From Paenarthrobacter sp. JL.01a (GTDB lineage: Bacteria; Actinomycetota; Actinomycetes; Actinomycetales; Micrococcaceae), in the NCBI RefSeq assembly GCF_025452095.1, contig NZ_CP104877.1, positions 2,790,001 through 2,854,000 of the forward strand: DNA of 64,000 nucleotides, given 5' to 3'. Both the position numbers and the translations under genes were made by a program. Positions 54,922 through 63,765 of the stretch are shown in pieces (the first letter of the stretch is position 1; each line of letters begins with the position of its first letter). A model generated the notes under the pieces. That model was not told the DNA's origin. It was given only the letters and a program-made list of their open reading frames with translations, and did not search any database.

Positions 54922-55006
54922 GCAAAGGTGCAAGACTAGAACCCGACTGCACCCCGTGAACACAACAATCATCGAACAGTGTGGCAAGCCACCCAGGAGG
55001 CACACC

Positions 55007-55522
55007 ATGTCTTTTATCCGTTTTCTCGCACGGCCCATGCTTGCGTCCAGCTTCGTCGTGGCAGGCCTGGACAAGCTCAAGAACGCTGACGACACCGCGA
55101 AGCAGCTCTCCCCTGTCCTGCGACGCGCCTCGGAATCACTTCCCTTCAGAACCGATGAGAAGACCCTCGCCCGTGTTCTTGGAGGTGCGCAGCTTGGTGC
55201 AGGGGTGCTGCTCGGACTCGGCAAGCTTTCCCGTTTCGCCGCCACGGTTCTGGCGTTGACATCGGCCCTGAACTCCTACGTCGAATGGCGTTCGGCGGAC
55301 ATCAGCACCAAAGAGGCCCGCAGCGCCCGGAAGGCCCAGCTCCTGAAGAACATTTCACTGACCGGCGGCGTGCTGCTGGCATCGGTGGACACTGAAGGGC
55401 GGCCAAGCATCGCCTGGCGGGCAGAGCACCTGGCAGCCGATGCCCGCAAGGTGACCGGCAAGCAGATCAAGAAGGCAGATAAAGCGGTGCGCAAGGCCGT
55501 AGACAACGCAGTTGGAGCATAA
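55007..55522 (+). CDS. DoxX-family membrane protein
   Basis: A 171-residue protein with about three or four helices: [57 protein letters not shown] and the [12 protein letters not shown] segment. A long basic C-terminal tail follows ([19 protein letters not shown]). ATG 55007 has AGGAGG ~7 nt upstream and is preferred over a long open frame. Next to sigR, a DoxX protein fits redox/thiol stress (DoxX-SodA-SseA complex in mycobacteria), but the role is not proven. Precedes aroA by 6 nt. Confidence 0.88.
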   Translation: MSFIRFLARPMLASSFVVAGLDKLKNADDTAKQLSPVLRRASESLPFRTDEKTLARVLGGAQLGAGVLLGLGKLSRFAATVLALTSALNSYVEWRSADISTKEARSARKAQLLKNISLTGGVLLASVDTEGRPSIAWRAEHLAADARKVTGKQIKKADKAVRKAVDNAVGA

Positions 55523-55528
55523 GGAAGC

Positions 55529-56896
55529 ATGACAGGAACCACCTCCGCCAATACCGCAACAGGCAAAGCCGCCGACCTTCCGCTGTGGCCGGCTCCTTAT
55601 GCCAAAGGGCCAGTCGATGCCACAGTGACTGTCCCCGGTTCAAAATCGCTGACCAACCGGTTCCTCGTGTTGGCAGCTTTGGCGGATGGTCCCTCGCGTC
55701 TCCGGGCTCCCCTGCATTCGCGCGATTCTGCGCTGATGATCCGGGCCCTTCGGCAATTGGGGGCTACGGTCACAGAGGTTCCCGGTGACGGCGACTACGG
55801 ACCCGACCTGGAAATCACTCCCCTGGATCCCACAGCCTCCAGCGATGAAACCGCCATCGACTGCGGTTTGGCCGGGACCGTGATGAGGTTCGTGCCCCCG
55901 CTGGCTGCGTTGCGCAGCGGAGCAACCATTTTCGACGGCGACCCCCATGCACGCAACCGTCCAATGGGGACCATCATCGAGGCACTGATCGCTTTGGGAG
56001 TACCGGTTGCAGCGGAAGGCGGCAGGACGCCGTCGGCCCTTCCCTTCAAGGTCGAAGGCACCGGCGAGGTGCGGGGCGGGCACCTCGTCATCGATGCCAG
56101 CGCTTCCTCACAGTTCGTTTCCGCCTTGCTGTTGGTGGGCGCGCGCTTTACTGAGGGCCTCCACTTGGAGCACGTCGGCAAACCCGTTCCCAGCCTCGAC
56201 CACATCACGATGACCGTTGAGGTCCTCCGGAGCGTCGGGGTCACTGTTGATGATTCAGTGCCGAACCACTGGCGCGTAGCTCCCGGCACCATCAACGCTT
56301 TCGACCGGCGGATCGAGCAGGACCTGTCCAATGCAGGGCCGTTCCTGGCGGCAGCCCTGGCCACCCGCGGCACAGTCCGGATCCCGAACTGGCCCGCCGG
56401 CACCACCCAGGTGGGCGATATGTGGCGCACCATCCTGGCAGCCATGGGGGCCACGGTGAGCCTGCATGAGGGAACCTTGACCGTGACCGGCGGAGCATCC
56501 ATCCAGGGCGCCGACTTCGACGAAACCAGCGAACTTGCACCCACGGTCGCCGCCTTGTGCGCCTTGGCCGAAAGCCCCTCGCGGTTGACCGGCATTGCCC
56601 ACCTGCGCGGCCACGAAACCGACCGCCTCGCCGCGCTGGTCACCGAGATCAACCGGCTTGGCGGAGACGCCGAGGAGACTGCCGATGGCTTGGTAATCCG
56701 CCCTGCGGCCCTTCATGGCGGGGTGGTGCACAGCTACGCCGACCACCGGATGGCAACCGCCGGCGCCATCCTGGGACTCGCCGTCGAAGGCGTTGAGGTG
56801 GAGGACATCGCCACCACGTCCAAAACCATGCCCGAGTTCCCCGATATGTGGACGCGGATGCTCGAATCCGCCACCGCGGATGGGGACAACAACTGA
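55529..56896 (+). CDS. aroA: 3-phosphoshikimate 1-carboxyvinyltransferase (EPSP synthase)
   Basis: The sixth step of the shikimate pathway. The 455-residue protein has the family signatures VPGSKSLTNRFLVLAALADG (PEP/S3P contacts), DCGLAGTVMRFVPPLAALRSG, DPHARNRPMGTIIEAL and the late RGHETDRLAALVTEINRLG and YADHRMATAGAILGLAV. The LAGTVMRF loop (GTAxR-type) looks ordinary, so there is no sign of an unusual glyphosate-insensitive class II enzyme. Stop to rsgA start is 2 nt. Confidence 0.95.
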   Translation: MTGTTSANTATGKAADLPLWPAPYAKGPVDATVTVPGSKSLTNRFLVLAALADGPSRLRAPLHSRDSALMIRALRQLGATVTEVPGDGDYGPDLEITPLDPTASSDETAIDCGLAGTVMRFVPPLAALRSGATIFDGDPHARNRPMGTIIEALIALGVPVAAEGGRTPSALPFKVEGTGEVRGGHLVIDASASSQFVSALLLVGARFTEGLHLEHVGKPVPSLDHITMTVEVLRSVGVTVDDSVPNHWRVAPGTINAFDRRIEQDLSNAGPFLAAALATRGTVRIPNWPAGTTQVGDMWRTILAAMGATVSLHEGTLTVTGGASIQGADFDETSELAPTVAALCALAESPSRLTGIAHLRGHETDRLAALVTEINRLGGDAEETADGLVIRPAALHGGVVHSYADHRMATAGAILGLAVEGVEVEDIATTSKTMPEFPDMWTRMLESATADGDNN

Positions 56897-56898
56897 CC

Positions 56899-58014
56899 AT
56901 GGGACGCGACGCACGTTCCTGGGATGAATCCGATGTCCGGATCCGGCCGAACAAAAAGGGCACCAGGCCAAGGACAAAGGACCGCCCCAGCCACGACGAC
57001 GCTGTCATCGGCCGCATCATCACCGTTGACCGCGGACGCTACCGGGCGATCGTGGATGAAGACACTCCCGACGAGCGCGTCGTCATCGCCGCCCGCGCCC
57101 GCGAGCTTCGCCGCAACCCTGTTGTTCCCGGCGACTTTGTGGCATTGGTGGGCGACGTCTCCGGTTCGCCCGACACGTTGGCACGCCTGGTCAGGGTGGA
57201 AGAACGCAGGACGCTGCTTCGCCGCAGCGCGGACGACACAGATCCGATTGAACGCGTAGTGGTAGCCAACGCCGACCAGCTCGTGGTGGTGGTTGCAGCC
57301 GCCAACCCGGAGCCGCGCACGGGATTCATCGACCGAGCCCTCGTGGCGGCCTATGACGCCGGCATTGAGCCCTTGCTGTTGATCACCAAGGCCGACGTCA
57401 AGGATCCCACGGAGTTGCTGGCGAACTACCTCAGCCTCGATTTTCCCGTGATCATCAGCCGTACTGCCGATTCCGAGGCCAGCGGCATCGACGCCCGCTC
57501 CGATGACGGCCTCTCAGCCCGTTTGGAACGGGATGCCGTGTCCCAACTCCGCTCTTACCTGGGCGGGAAAGTGACGGTCATGCTTGGCCACTCCGGCGTG
57601 GGAAAGTCCACGATGGTCAACGCCCTGACCGGAGCTGAACGTGCCACCGGCGGCGTGAACGCAGTGACCGGCCGGGGCCGGCACACTTCGTCATCGGCCC
57701 TGGCCCTCAAGTTGGCCGATGCGCCCTCCGGGAGCTGGATCATTGACACCCCCGGCATCCGCTCCTTCGGCCTGGCCCACGTGGATCCTGATCGGATACT
57801 GCACTCCTTCCCGGATCTCGAGCCTGGCACCGAGACCTGTGACCGCGGCTGCAAGCATGACGCGACCGCCGTGAACTGCGGATTGGATGCTTGGGTCAAC
57901 GACGGCCATGCCGGGCCTTCCGGTGTAGCGCGTCTGGCATCCCTGCGACGCCTCCTGGGCGCGGACCCTCGCCTGGAGGCCAAGGAAGCCAAAGAGCTGG
58001 GCACGGTTAACTGA
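56899..58014 (+). CDS. rsgA: Small-subunit biogenesis GTPase RsgA
   Basis: A circularly permuted GTPase in 30S maturation (371 residues). Order: an OB domain (IGRIITVDRGRYRAIV), G4 LLLITKADVKD, G1 VMLGHSGVGKSTMVNAL, G2-like TGRGRHTSSSA, G3 WIIDTPGIRSFGL and a C-terminal zinc knuckle (ETCDRGCKHDATAVNC). The basic N-terminus (RPNKKGTRPRTKDRP) is typical of actinobacteria. The ATG at 56899 is 2 nt after aroA; an upstream frame start would overlap aroA. Confidence 0.95.
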   Translation: MGRDARSWDESDVRIRPNKKGTRPRTKDRPSHDDAVIGRIITVDRGRYRAIVDEDTPDERVVIAARARELRRNPVVPGDFVALVGDVSGSPDTLARLVRVEERRTLLRRSADDTDPIERVVVANADQLVVVVAAANPEPRTGFIDRALVAAYDAGIEPLLLITKADVKDPTELLANYLSLDFPVIISRTADSEASGIDARSDDGLSARLERDAVSQLRSYLGGKVTVMLGHSGVGKSTMVNALTGAERATGGVNAVTGRGRHTSSSALALKLADAPSGSWIIDTPGIRSFGLAHVDPDRILHSFPDLEPGTETCDRGCKHDATAVNCGLDAWVNDGHAGPSGVARLASLRRLLGADPRLEAKEAKELGTVN

Positions 58015-58068
58015 GGGATATGCCTTAACGTCCCCACTGCTGCGGGCGTTTCAGGATAGTTTGGTGGC

Positions 58069-58893
58069 ATGACCCAACCCGCTTCCACCTACAACGACGA
58101 CCTGCGCCTTGCCCACGTCCTCGCCGATTCCGTCGACGCCCAGACCATGGATCGCTTCAAGGCCCTGGACCTGCAGATCGAAACCAAGCCCGACCTCACA
58201 CCTGTCACCGATGCGGACAAGGCCGCTGAGGAAGCCATCCGCGGTCAGTTGTCGCGCTCGCGTCCCCGTGATGCGGTCCTTGGCGAAGAATTCGGCAGCA
58301 GCGGTCACGGCTCGCGACGTTGGATCATCGACCCCATAGACGGCACGAAGAACTTTGTCCGGGGTGTTCCCGTGTGGGCAACGCTGATTGCGCTGGTGGA
58401 CGAAGGCGAACCCGTTGTAGGCGTGGTCAGCGCTCCCGCCTTGGGCAAGCGGTGGTGGGCAGCCAAGGACATGGGCGCCTACATGGGCCGGTCCCTGGCA
58501 TCGGCAACGCGCCTGAAGGTGTCCAACGTTTCCCGCCTGGCCGACGCCTCCATGTCCTACTCCAGCCTCTCCGGCTGGAAGGAACGTGGAAACCTGGACG
58601 AGTTCCTGGGCCTCACCGAGGACCTCTGGCGCACCCGCGCCTACGGTGACTTTTGGTCCTATTGCATGGTGGCCGAAGGAGCTGTGGACATCGCCTGCGA
58701 GCCCGAACTGAATCTCTATGACATGGCCGCTCTTGTTCCCATCGTCACCGAGGCCGGGGGGCGCTTTACCTCCCTGGAAGGCGAAGACGGCCCGTTCGGC
58801 GGCAACGCCCTGGCCACGAATTCGATCCTCCACTCGGAGGTCCTGAAGCGCCTGAACCCCGGATTGGACGATCTCCTCCAGCCCCCGGCCTGA
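58069..58893 (+). CDS. hisN: Histidinol-phosphatase, inositol monophosphatase family
   Basis: A 274-residue Mg2+-dependent phosphatase. Metal ligands are in [28 protein letters not shown] (DxxDGT) and [18 protein letters not shown]. It matches actinobacterial HisN rather than inositol phosphatase by context and the NFVRGVPVW motif, as in M. tuberculosis and C. glutamicum. It dephosphorylates L-histidinol phosphate. Inositol phosphatase cannot be fully excluded. 54 nt downstream of rsgA and followed by a terminator. Confidence 0.85.
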   Translation: MTQPASTYNDDLRLAHVLADSVDAQTMDRFKALDLQIETKPDLTPVTDADKAAEEAIRGQLSRSRPRDAVLGEEFGSSGHGSRRWIIDPIDGTKNFVRGVPVWATLIALVDEGEPVVGVVSAPALGKRWWAAKDMGAYMGRSLASATRLKVSNVSRLADASMSYSSLSGWKERGNLDEFLGLTEDLWRTRAYGDFWSYCMVAEGAVDIACEPELNLYDMAALVPIVTEAGGRFTSLEGEDGPFGGNALATNSILHSEVLKRLNPGLDDLLQPPA

Positions 58894-58926
58894 GTCCGGG
58901 CCACCTCCGGTTCATCGAATTTTCGA

Positions 58927-58966
58927 CGGCGGCTGCCCCCCATTTGCGAGCAGCCGCCGCTTTTTA
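58927..58966 (+). terminator. Terminator after hisN
   Basis: CGGCGGCTGC (58927-58936) pairs with GCAGCCGCCG (58950-58959), then CTTTTTATT. 34 nt after the stop codon. Confidence 0.9.
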
Positions 58967-59064
58967 TTCGCAAGAACGGGCAATTTTCAACCCGCGTAAC
59001 AATCGGCTTAACAAAACTCTCCGGCTTTGGACCCTTTCACGGACGTGCCTTAGCCTTTTTTACA

Positions 59065-59177
59065 GGTCACGAGTGCCAGCGCTAAACCCCGGTTAGCTGG
59101 CCGGCAACCCTCCATTCGCGGTGGGGTGCCCCGGGTGACGACCCGGCCGGTCCGGAACGGATGCGGCAAGCGCGGAT
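59065..59177 (+). ncRNA. SAM-IV riboswitch
   Basis: The segment from GGTCACGAGTGCCAGCGC through CCGGCAACCCTCC and GCGGTGGGGTGCCCCGGGTG to GCGGCAAGCGCGGA closely matches the actinobacterial SAM-IV aptamer, including the P1 closing strands (GGTCA at 59065 with TGACGACC near 59136-59143). It sits 34-146 nt upstream of a PLP enzyme gene. A stem (GGA-CCCCC 59174-59182 with GGGGGTCC 59186-59193) and CCTC/GAGG pairing over the ribosome-binding site (59193-59196 with 59203-59206) may form the expression platform, giving repression by SAM. Confidence 0.88.
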
Positions 59178-59210
59178 CCCCCTGAGGGGGTCCCTCTTGA
59201 GTGAGGTCCC

Positions 59211-60614
59211 ATGAGCACTGTCACGTTCAACTCAAACATCGTTCCTTCCTTCATCGAAGACTCCCCCACAGCTGCCGCGGCCCGTCCGCTCGCTGCCGTC
59301 ACGGGCGCGGAACTGCAGGCCCCGCTGATTCAGGGTGGCCACGTCCGCTATGCGAACCTCGACTATGGTGCATCGGCCCCAGCGTTGACGATCGTTTCCG
59401 CCTACCTCAACGAGGTCCTGCCTTACTACGCCAGCGTCCACCGCGGGGCGGGATTCGCCTCACAGATCAGCACCTCGGTGTATGAAAATTCGCGGAACAT
59501 TGTCCGTGAGTTTGTTGGTGGACGTGCCGACGACTCCGTCATTTTCACCCGGAACACCACCGACTCGCTGAACCTGTTGGCCGGCTGCCTTCCCCAGGAG
59601 GACGGCCAGTTCGCTGGCGAGGTCCTGTACTTGGACATTGAGCATCACGCGAACCTGCTGCCTTGGCAGGGAGTCCCGCACCGCAGCGTCGTTGCGGAGT
59701 CCACCCTGGCCGGCACAGTAGCCAAAATCGAAGCTGAACTGGCCCAGGGCGGCGTCAGCCTGCTCGCAGTAACGGGCGCCTCGAACGTCACCGGTGAGAT
59801 CCTGCCCATCGCCCAGCTGGCGTCCTTGGCGCACCAGTACGGGGCGAGGATCGTCGTGGATGCCGCCCAACTTGCTCCGCACCGCCGCGTCAACATCGCA
59901 GAAGCGGATGTCGACTACATCGTGTTCTCCGGCCACAAGCTCTACGCGCCGTTCGGTGCAGGAGTCGTTGTTGGTCGCCCGGACTGGCTCGACGCCGGCG
60001 TCCCGCACCTGGCAGGTGGCGGCGCTGTCCGTGAGGCCCGTCTGGATTCGGTCAGCTGGGCCACGGGTCCGGCCAGGCACGAAGGCGGCTCCCCCAATGT
60101 CCTCGGAGCGGCGACCCTCGCCCGAGCGACCCAGGTCCTCGCGACCCTGGACGAGGACGCCTGGCACGCTCACGAAGCCGGCATCCGCAGCTACCTGGTC
60201 GAGGGCCTTGAGGCCATCGACGGCGTAACGGTCCACCGGATCTTCAGCGATTCGGAGGACACCATCGGTGTGGTCAACTTCTCCGTTGAAGGATTCGACG
60301 CCGGGCTGGTCGCCGCCTATCTGGCCGCCGAGCACGGTGTGGGCCTCCGGGATGGCCGTTTCTGTGCCCACCCATTGCTCAAGCGACTGGGGCTGCCATC
60401 GGGTTCCCTGCGGGCAAGCTTCGGCGTCGGCTCCCGGTTGGAGGACGCCACCAGGCTGCTTGCGGGCATCCAGGAACTCAAGTGCAACGGTTTGGGCTGG
60501 GACTACGTGGTGGACGAAGGCCGCTGGGTACCTGCCAACGACCACCGCACCTACCCCGAGTGGGCGCCCAACACCCCGGGAACCGCGGGCGCAGCTCCCT
60601 GCACTGTCGACTAA
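59211..60614 (+). CDS. Class V aminotransferase-fold enzyme (cysteine desulfurase-like), SAM-regulated
   Basis: A 467-residue PLP enzyme. The PLP lysine is in VFSGHKLYAPFGAGVVVG; substrate/cofactor segments are IEHHANLLPWQGVPH, TGASNVTGEILPI and VVDAAQLAPHRRVN. The N-terminus before ANLDYGASAPAL adds ~45 residues. The fold matches SufS/CsdA and selenocysteine lyase-type proteins, but the usual desulfurase Cys region is not certain (GRFCAHPLLKRLGL near 385 contains a Cys). A SAM-IV riboswitch directly controls it, so a role in methionine/cysteine sulfur metabolism is likely. Exact reaction unknown. Confidence 0.78.
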   Translation: MSTVTFNSNIVPSFIEDSPTAAAARPLAAVTGAELQAPLIQGGHVRYANLDYGASAPALTIVSAYLNEVLPYYASVHRGAGFASQISTSVYENSRNIVREFVGGRADDSVIFTRNTTDSLNLLAGCLPQEDGQFAGEVLYLDIEHHANLLPWQGVPHRSVVAESTLAGTVAKIEAELAQGGVSLLAVTGASNVTGEILPIAQLASLAHQYGARIVVDAAQLAPHRRVNIAEADVDYIVFSGHKLYAPFGAGVVVGRPDWLDAGVPHLAGGGAVREARLDSVSWATGPARHEGGSPNVLGAATLARATQVLATLDEDAWHAHEAGIRSYLVEGLEAIDGVTVHRIFSDSEDTIGVVNFSVEGFDAGLVAAYLAAEHGVGLRDGRFCAHPLLKRLGLPSGSLRASFGVGSRLEDATRLLAGIQELKCNGLGWDYVVDEGRWVPANDHRTYPEWAPNTPGTAGAAPCTVD

Positions 60615-60715
60615 AGAGCGCAGCGTCGGCCAACGGCGCAGCTGAGCAAGCGTAAATGCCGGACCGAGGGTAAATTCGTAGGGTATCTTTTGGCTACCCC
60701 GTGAAGGAGTTCTGC

Positions 60716-61537
60716 GTGTCCCTGCGTACACCGGATGGCGCTCCCGGCATACCCGGGCCCGCCGGCCCCCGTGGACCCAAGCTCCATGCCTCGCGCCGGC
60801 ACGAGCTTGGCCGGAGCTTCCAGGACGGCGGAGAGCACTATGACCGTGTGCGGCCCGGCTATCCGCTGGACTCCGTGGAATGGCTCGTACCCGGGGGTTC
60901 AAAGACAGCGGCAGATCTCGGCGCCGGTACGGGTAAGTTCAGTGCCCTTTTGGCCGAACGCGGACTTGAGGTTGCCGCCGTCGATCCTTCCACCGACATG
61001 TTGGAGCAACTGCGAAAGGCCTATCCCGGTATTCGCGCAACGGAGGGAACGGCCGAGGCAACAGGGCTGGCGGACTCAGCATTCGACGTCGTCAGCGTTG
61101 CCCAGGCCTGGCACTGGTGCGAGCCGCTTAAGGCGAGCACGGAAATTGCACGAATCCTCCGCCCCCACGGCGTATTGGGCCTGATCTGGAACCAGCTGGA
61201 TACTTCCATTCCATGGGTCCACCGGCTCTCCCGCATCATGCACGCCGGAGATGTCCATAAGCCGGGATTCCGGCCAGTTATCGGTCCGGAATTCCAAAGG
61301 TTGGAGCGCCACCTCACTGAGTGGGAGGATCCGCTGACGCCTGAGGACATCATGGAGCTGACCAAGTCGCGCAGTTACTACCTTCGCGCCAACGAAGCCA
61401 CCCGCGCCAAAGTCATGGGCAACCTGCAGTGGTACCTTTACGAACACCTCGGCCATGCGCCCGGCGATACCGTCCAGCTGCCCTACCTGACGCAGACCTG
61501 GCGGGCATATAAAGTCCACAATGCCTTGCCACGGTAG
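60716..61537 (+). CDS. Class I SAM-dependent methyltransferase
   Basis: A 273-residue enzyme. Motif I is ADLGAGTGKFSALLAERG, followed by VAAVDPSTDMLEQLR and the motif IV region FDVVSVAQAWHWCEPL; PHGVLGLIWNQLD is post-motif. The HWCE and WNQLD pattern fits the UbiE/trans-aconitate-like methyltransferase group. The GTG at 60716 has GAAGGAG six nt upstream, better than the GTG at 60701. It lies ~100 nt after the PLP enzyme gene and 9 nt before the DtxR-type gene. Substrate unknown. Confidence 0.85.
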   Translation: MSLRTPDGAPGIPGPAGPRGPKLHASRRHELGRSFQDGGEHYDRVRPGYPLDSVEWLVPGGSKTAADLGAGTGKFSALLAERGLEVAAVDPSTDMLEQLRKAYPGIRATEGTAEATGLADSAFDVVSVAQAWHWCEPLKASTEIARILRPHGVLGLIWNQLDTSIPWVHRLSRIMHAGDVHKPGFRPVIGPEFQRLERHLTEWEDPLTPEDIMELTKSRSYYLRANEATRAKVMGNLQWYLYEHLGHAPGDTVQLPYLTQTWRAYKVHNALPR

Positions 61538-61546
61538 GCTTGGAGT

Positions 61547-62260
61547 GTGAAGACCAGTACGCCCTCCTCCTCGATCGAGGACTACGTCAAGGTCATTTAC
61601 TCCTACACGGAGTGGCAGGACAAGCCGATCACGTCCTCGCAGCTCGCCCTGCGCCTTGGCGTCGCCAACTCATCAGTGTCCGAGATGGTCCGCAAGCTCA
61701 AGGACCAAGGCCTGGTTGACCATCAGCCCTACAGCGCCATCCGCCTGACTCCGGAGGGCATGCGCCTTGCCCTGTCCATGGTCCGCAGGCACCGCCTCAT
61801 CGAAACGTACTTGGTGGAGGAACTCGGATACAGCTGGGACGAAGTCCATGACGAGGCCGAAATGCTGGAGCATGCTGTGTCCGATACCTTCATCGAACGC
61901 ATGTCTGCCAAGCTGGGCCATCCCGAACGCGACCCGCACGGTGATCCCATTCCCTCGGCAGACGGCACCGTGGAGCTGCCGCACGCCTACCGCATGAACG
62001 AGCTCGACCAGGGACACTCGGGCCGCATCACCCGCATCAGCGATGACAACCCCGAACTCCTGAGGTATCTGGCCTCAGAGGACATTCCGCTGGACGCTCC
62101 TGTCGAGGTGGTGGGCCGTAAGCCCTTTGGCGGGGCCTTGGTGGTCAGGATCGGCGGCGGCCAAAACGGCCGCGAATTCGATCTCGCTGACGAAGTCGCC
62201 TCCGCCTTGTGGGTTCAGAGCGCAGGCCCCCACCCGGGCTGCGTGCTTCCCGCCCGCTGA
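61547..62260 (+). CDS. DtxR/MntR-family metal-dependent regulator
   Basis: A 237-residue regulator. The N-terminal winged helix has SIEDYVKVIYSYTEWQDKPIT and ALRLGVANSSVSEMVRKLKDQGLV. The metal/dimer domain has MVRRHRLIETYLVEELGYSWDEVHDEAEMLEHAVSD and HPERDPHGDPIPSADG. The C-terminal FeoA/SH3-like domain follows. Metal ligands include the His/Glu/Cys positions typical of MntR/IdeR: HDEAEMLEH. MntR (Mn2+) rather than IdeR is a weak preference. GTG start. Convergent with the MFS gene by 19 nt. Confidence 0.85.
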   Translation: MKTSTPSSSIEDYVKVIYSYTEWQDKPITSSQLALRLGVANSSVSEMVRKLKDQGLVDHQPYSAIRLTPEGMRLALSMVRRHRLIETYLVEELGYSWDEVHDEAEMLEHAVSDTFIERMSAKLGHPERDPHGDPIPSADGTVELPHAYRMNELDQGHSGRITRISDDNPELLRYLASEDIPLDAPVEVVGRKPFGGALVVRIGGGQNGREFDLADEVASALWVQSAGPHPGCVLPAR

Positions 62261-62279
62261 CCATCGCGGCAGCAAAGGT

Positions 62280-63728
62280 TCAGCTGCGCCGCCCGGCGGG
62301 ACCGCCGTCGTCGGACGCTGCGCCAGGTTCACGGTCAGCGGCGGCCGTCGCCTGCGCGGACGGGTTACGGATCCCGACGGCGGACGCAACTGCCCCGGCC
62401 AGAAACAGGACCGCCGTTGCCACCAAGGCGTTGTAAAGCCCTTGCCTGGTGAAGACCGGCCCCACAATGACGCCCGCGAAAGCGATGGAGATCAAGCCTG
62501 CGATACGGGCGACGGCGTTGTTGACCGCCGAACCGATCCCGGCTTCGCTTTGCGGTACTGCTCCGAGGATGGCTGCCGTCAGCGGCGCAACCAACGTCGC
62601 CAGCCCAATCCCGAAAAGAATCTGCCCCGGCAGCACCTGCGTCCAGTAATTGAGGGGCTCCTGCACTGACAGTGACATCAGGAAGCCCACCCCGCAGAGC
62701 ACCGGACCGGCCGTCATGAACCAGCGCGGACCGTACTTGCCGGCGAGGCCACCAAAGTAGGACGCCCCAACCATCAGGATCACGGTTCCCGGTAGCAAGG
62801 CAACACCCGCTATCGTGGCGCCCAGTCCGCCAACCTGCTGCAGATAGATTCCCATCACGAAGAAACCGAGCGATATCCCGGCGTAAATGGCCAGCGTAGC
62901 CAGATTCCCCCACGCGAAATTCCGTATGGCGAACAACTCCAGCGGCAACATGGGATCCGAGGTGCGCCCTTCATGGACCAGGAACAGGATCATCGCCAGC
63001 ACACCCAGCGCCAGCGGCGCCCATACTTGGGGGCTCCCCCATCCCAGGCGGCCCTGCTCAATGAACGCGAAGACCGGTCCGCCCAGGCCGACCATGGCCA
63101 GGAATGCGCCAAGGTAGTCGATCCGCTTTGTCCTGTCCCGGGCCGCATCCGAGGAACGAAGGCCTGCTAGCACCGGCCAGATCGCCACTGCCGGAACCAC
63201 ATTGATGAAGAAGATGACACGCCAGGAAAGGAGGTCCACCGCAGCGCCACCGATCAAGGGGGCAACAATTGCCGCTGCGCTGGTCCAGCCCGACCATTGG
63301 CCGATGGCCTTGGACTGGGCGGGCCCGGAGAAGGACGTAATGATCATCGCCAATGAACTTGGCACGAGCAGTGCGCCGGCAATCCCCTGCAGGGCCCTCG
63401 AAACGACCAGGATTTCGCCGGTCCACGCCAAACCGCAAAGCATGGATGTGACAGCGAAGCCGGCCAGGCCCCACTCAAGGATCCGAGCCCTGCCGAAATG
63501 GTCGGATAAGGAACCCGCCACCAGGATCAGCGCCCCCAGGGTCAGCAGATAAGCGTCCACCACCCACTGCTGGATGACCAGGCCGCCGCCCAGTTCCCTG
63601 CCGATGGCCGGCAATGCGAGATTCACCACAAAACCGTCCAGGATGGCGATGAAAGACGCCACGATTGCCACGACAAGCACCCGTTTTTGCAATGGGGTAC
63701 TCGGTGGCAGGGCAGGAGCGTCAGTCAT
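62280..63728 (-). CDS. MFS drug-efflux-type transporter (DHA2 family)
   Basis: A 482-residue, ~14-helix transporter. The DHA2 hallmarks are SFIAILDGFVVNLALPAIGRE at the N-terminus, QWVVDAYLLTLGALILVAGSLSD and GRARILEWGLAGFAVTSMLCG, with the conserved ALQGIAGALLVPSSLAMI (antiporter-like motif). The C-terminal ~40 residues are basic and disordered. The ATG at 63726-63728 (MTDAPALPPS) is preferred over a GTG 6 nt upstream. Substrate cannot be inferred. It is divergent from the unknown gene at the right edge. Confidence 0.9.
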   Translation of the reverse strand: MTDAPALPPSTPLQKRVLVVAIVASFIAILDGFVVNLALPAIGRELGGGLVIQQWVVDAYLLTLGALILVAGSLSDHFGRARILEWGLAGFAVTSMLCGLAWTGEILVVSRALQGIAGALLVPSSLAMIITSFSGPAQSKAIGQWSGWTSAAAIVAPLIGGAAVDLLSWRVIFFINVVPAVAIWPVLAGLRSSDAARDRTKRIDYLGAFLAMVGLGGPVFAFIEQGRLGWGSPQVWAPLALGVLAMILFLVHEGRTSDPMLPLELFAIRNFAWGNLATLAIYAGISLGFFVMGIYLQQVGGLGATIAGVALLPGTVILMVGASYFGGLAGKYGPRWFMTAGPVLCGVGFLMSLSVQEPLNYWTQVLPGQILFGIGLATLVAPLTAAILGAVPQSEAGIGSAVNNAVARIAGLISIAFAGVIVGPVFTRQGLYNALVATAVLFLAGAVASAVGIRNPSAQATAAADREPGAASDDGGPAGRRS

Positions 63729-63765
63729 GAGCACAGCCTACGCCCGCCACGTCCCGTATCGTTGA

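Noticed and set aside
55529..56896. aroA examined as a possible class II, glyphosate-insensitive enzyme
   Set aside because: The visible motifs are those of an ordinary EPSP synthase and nothing supports the special class.
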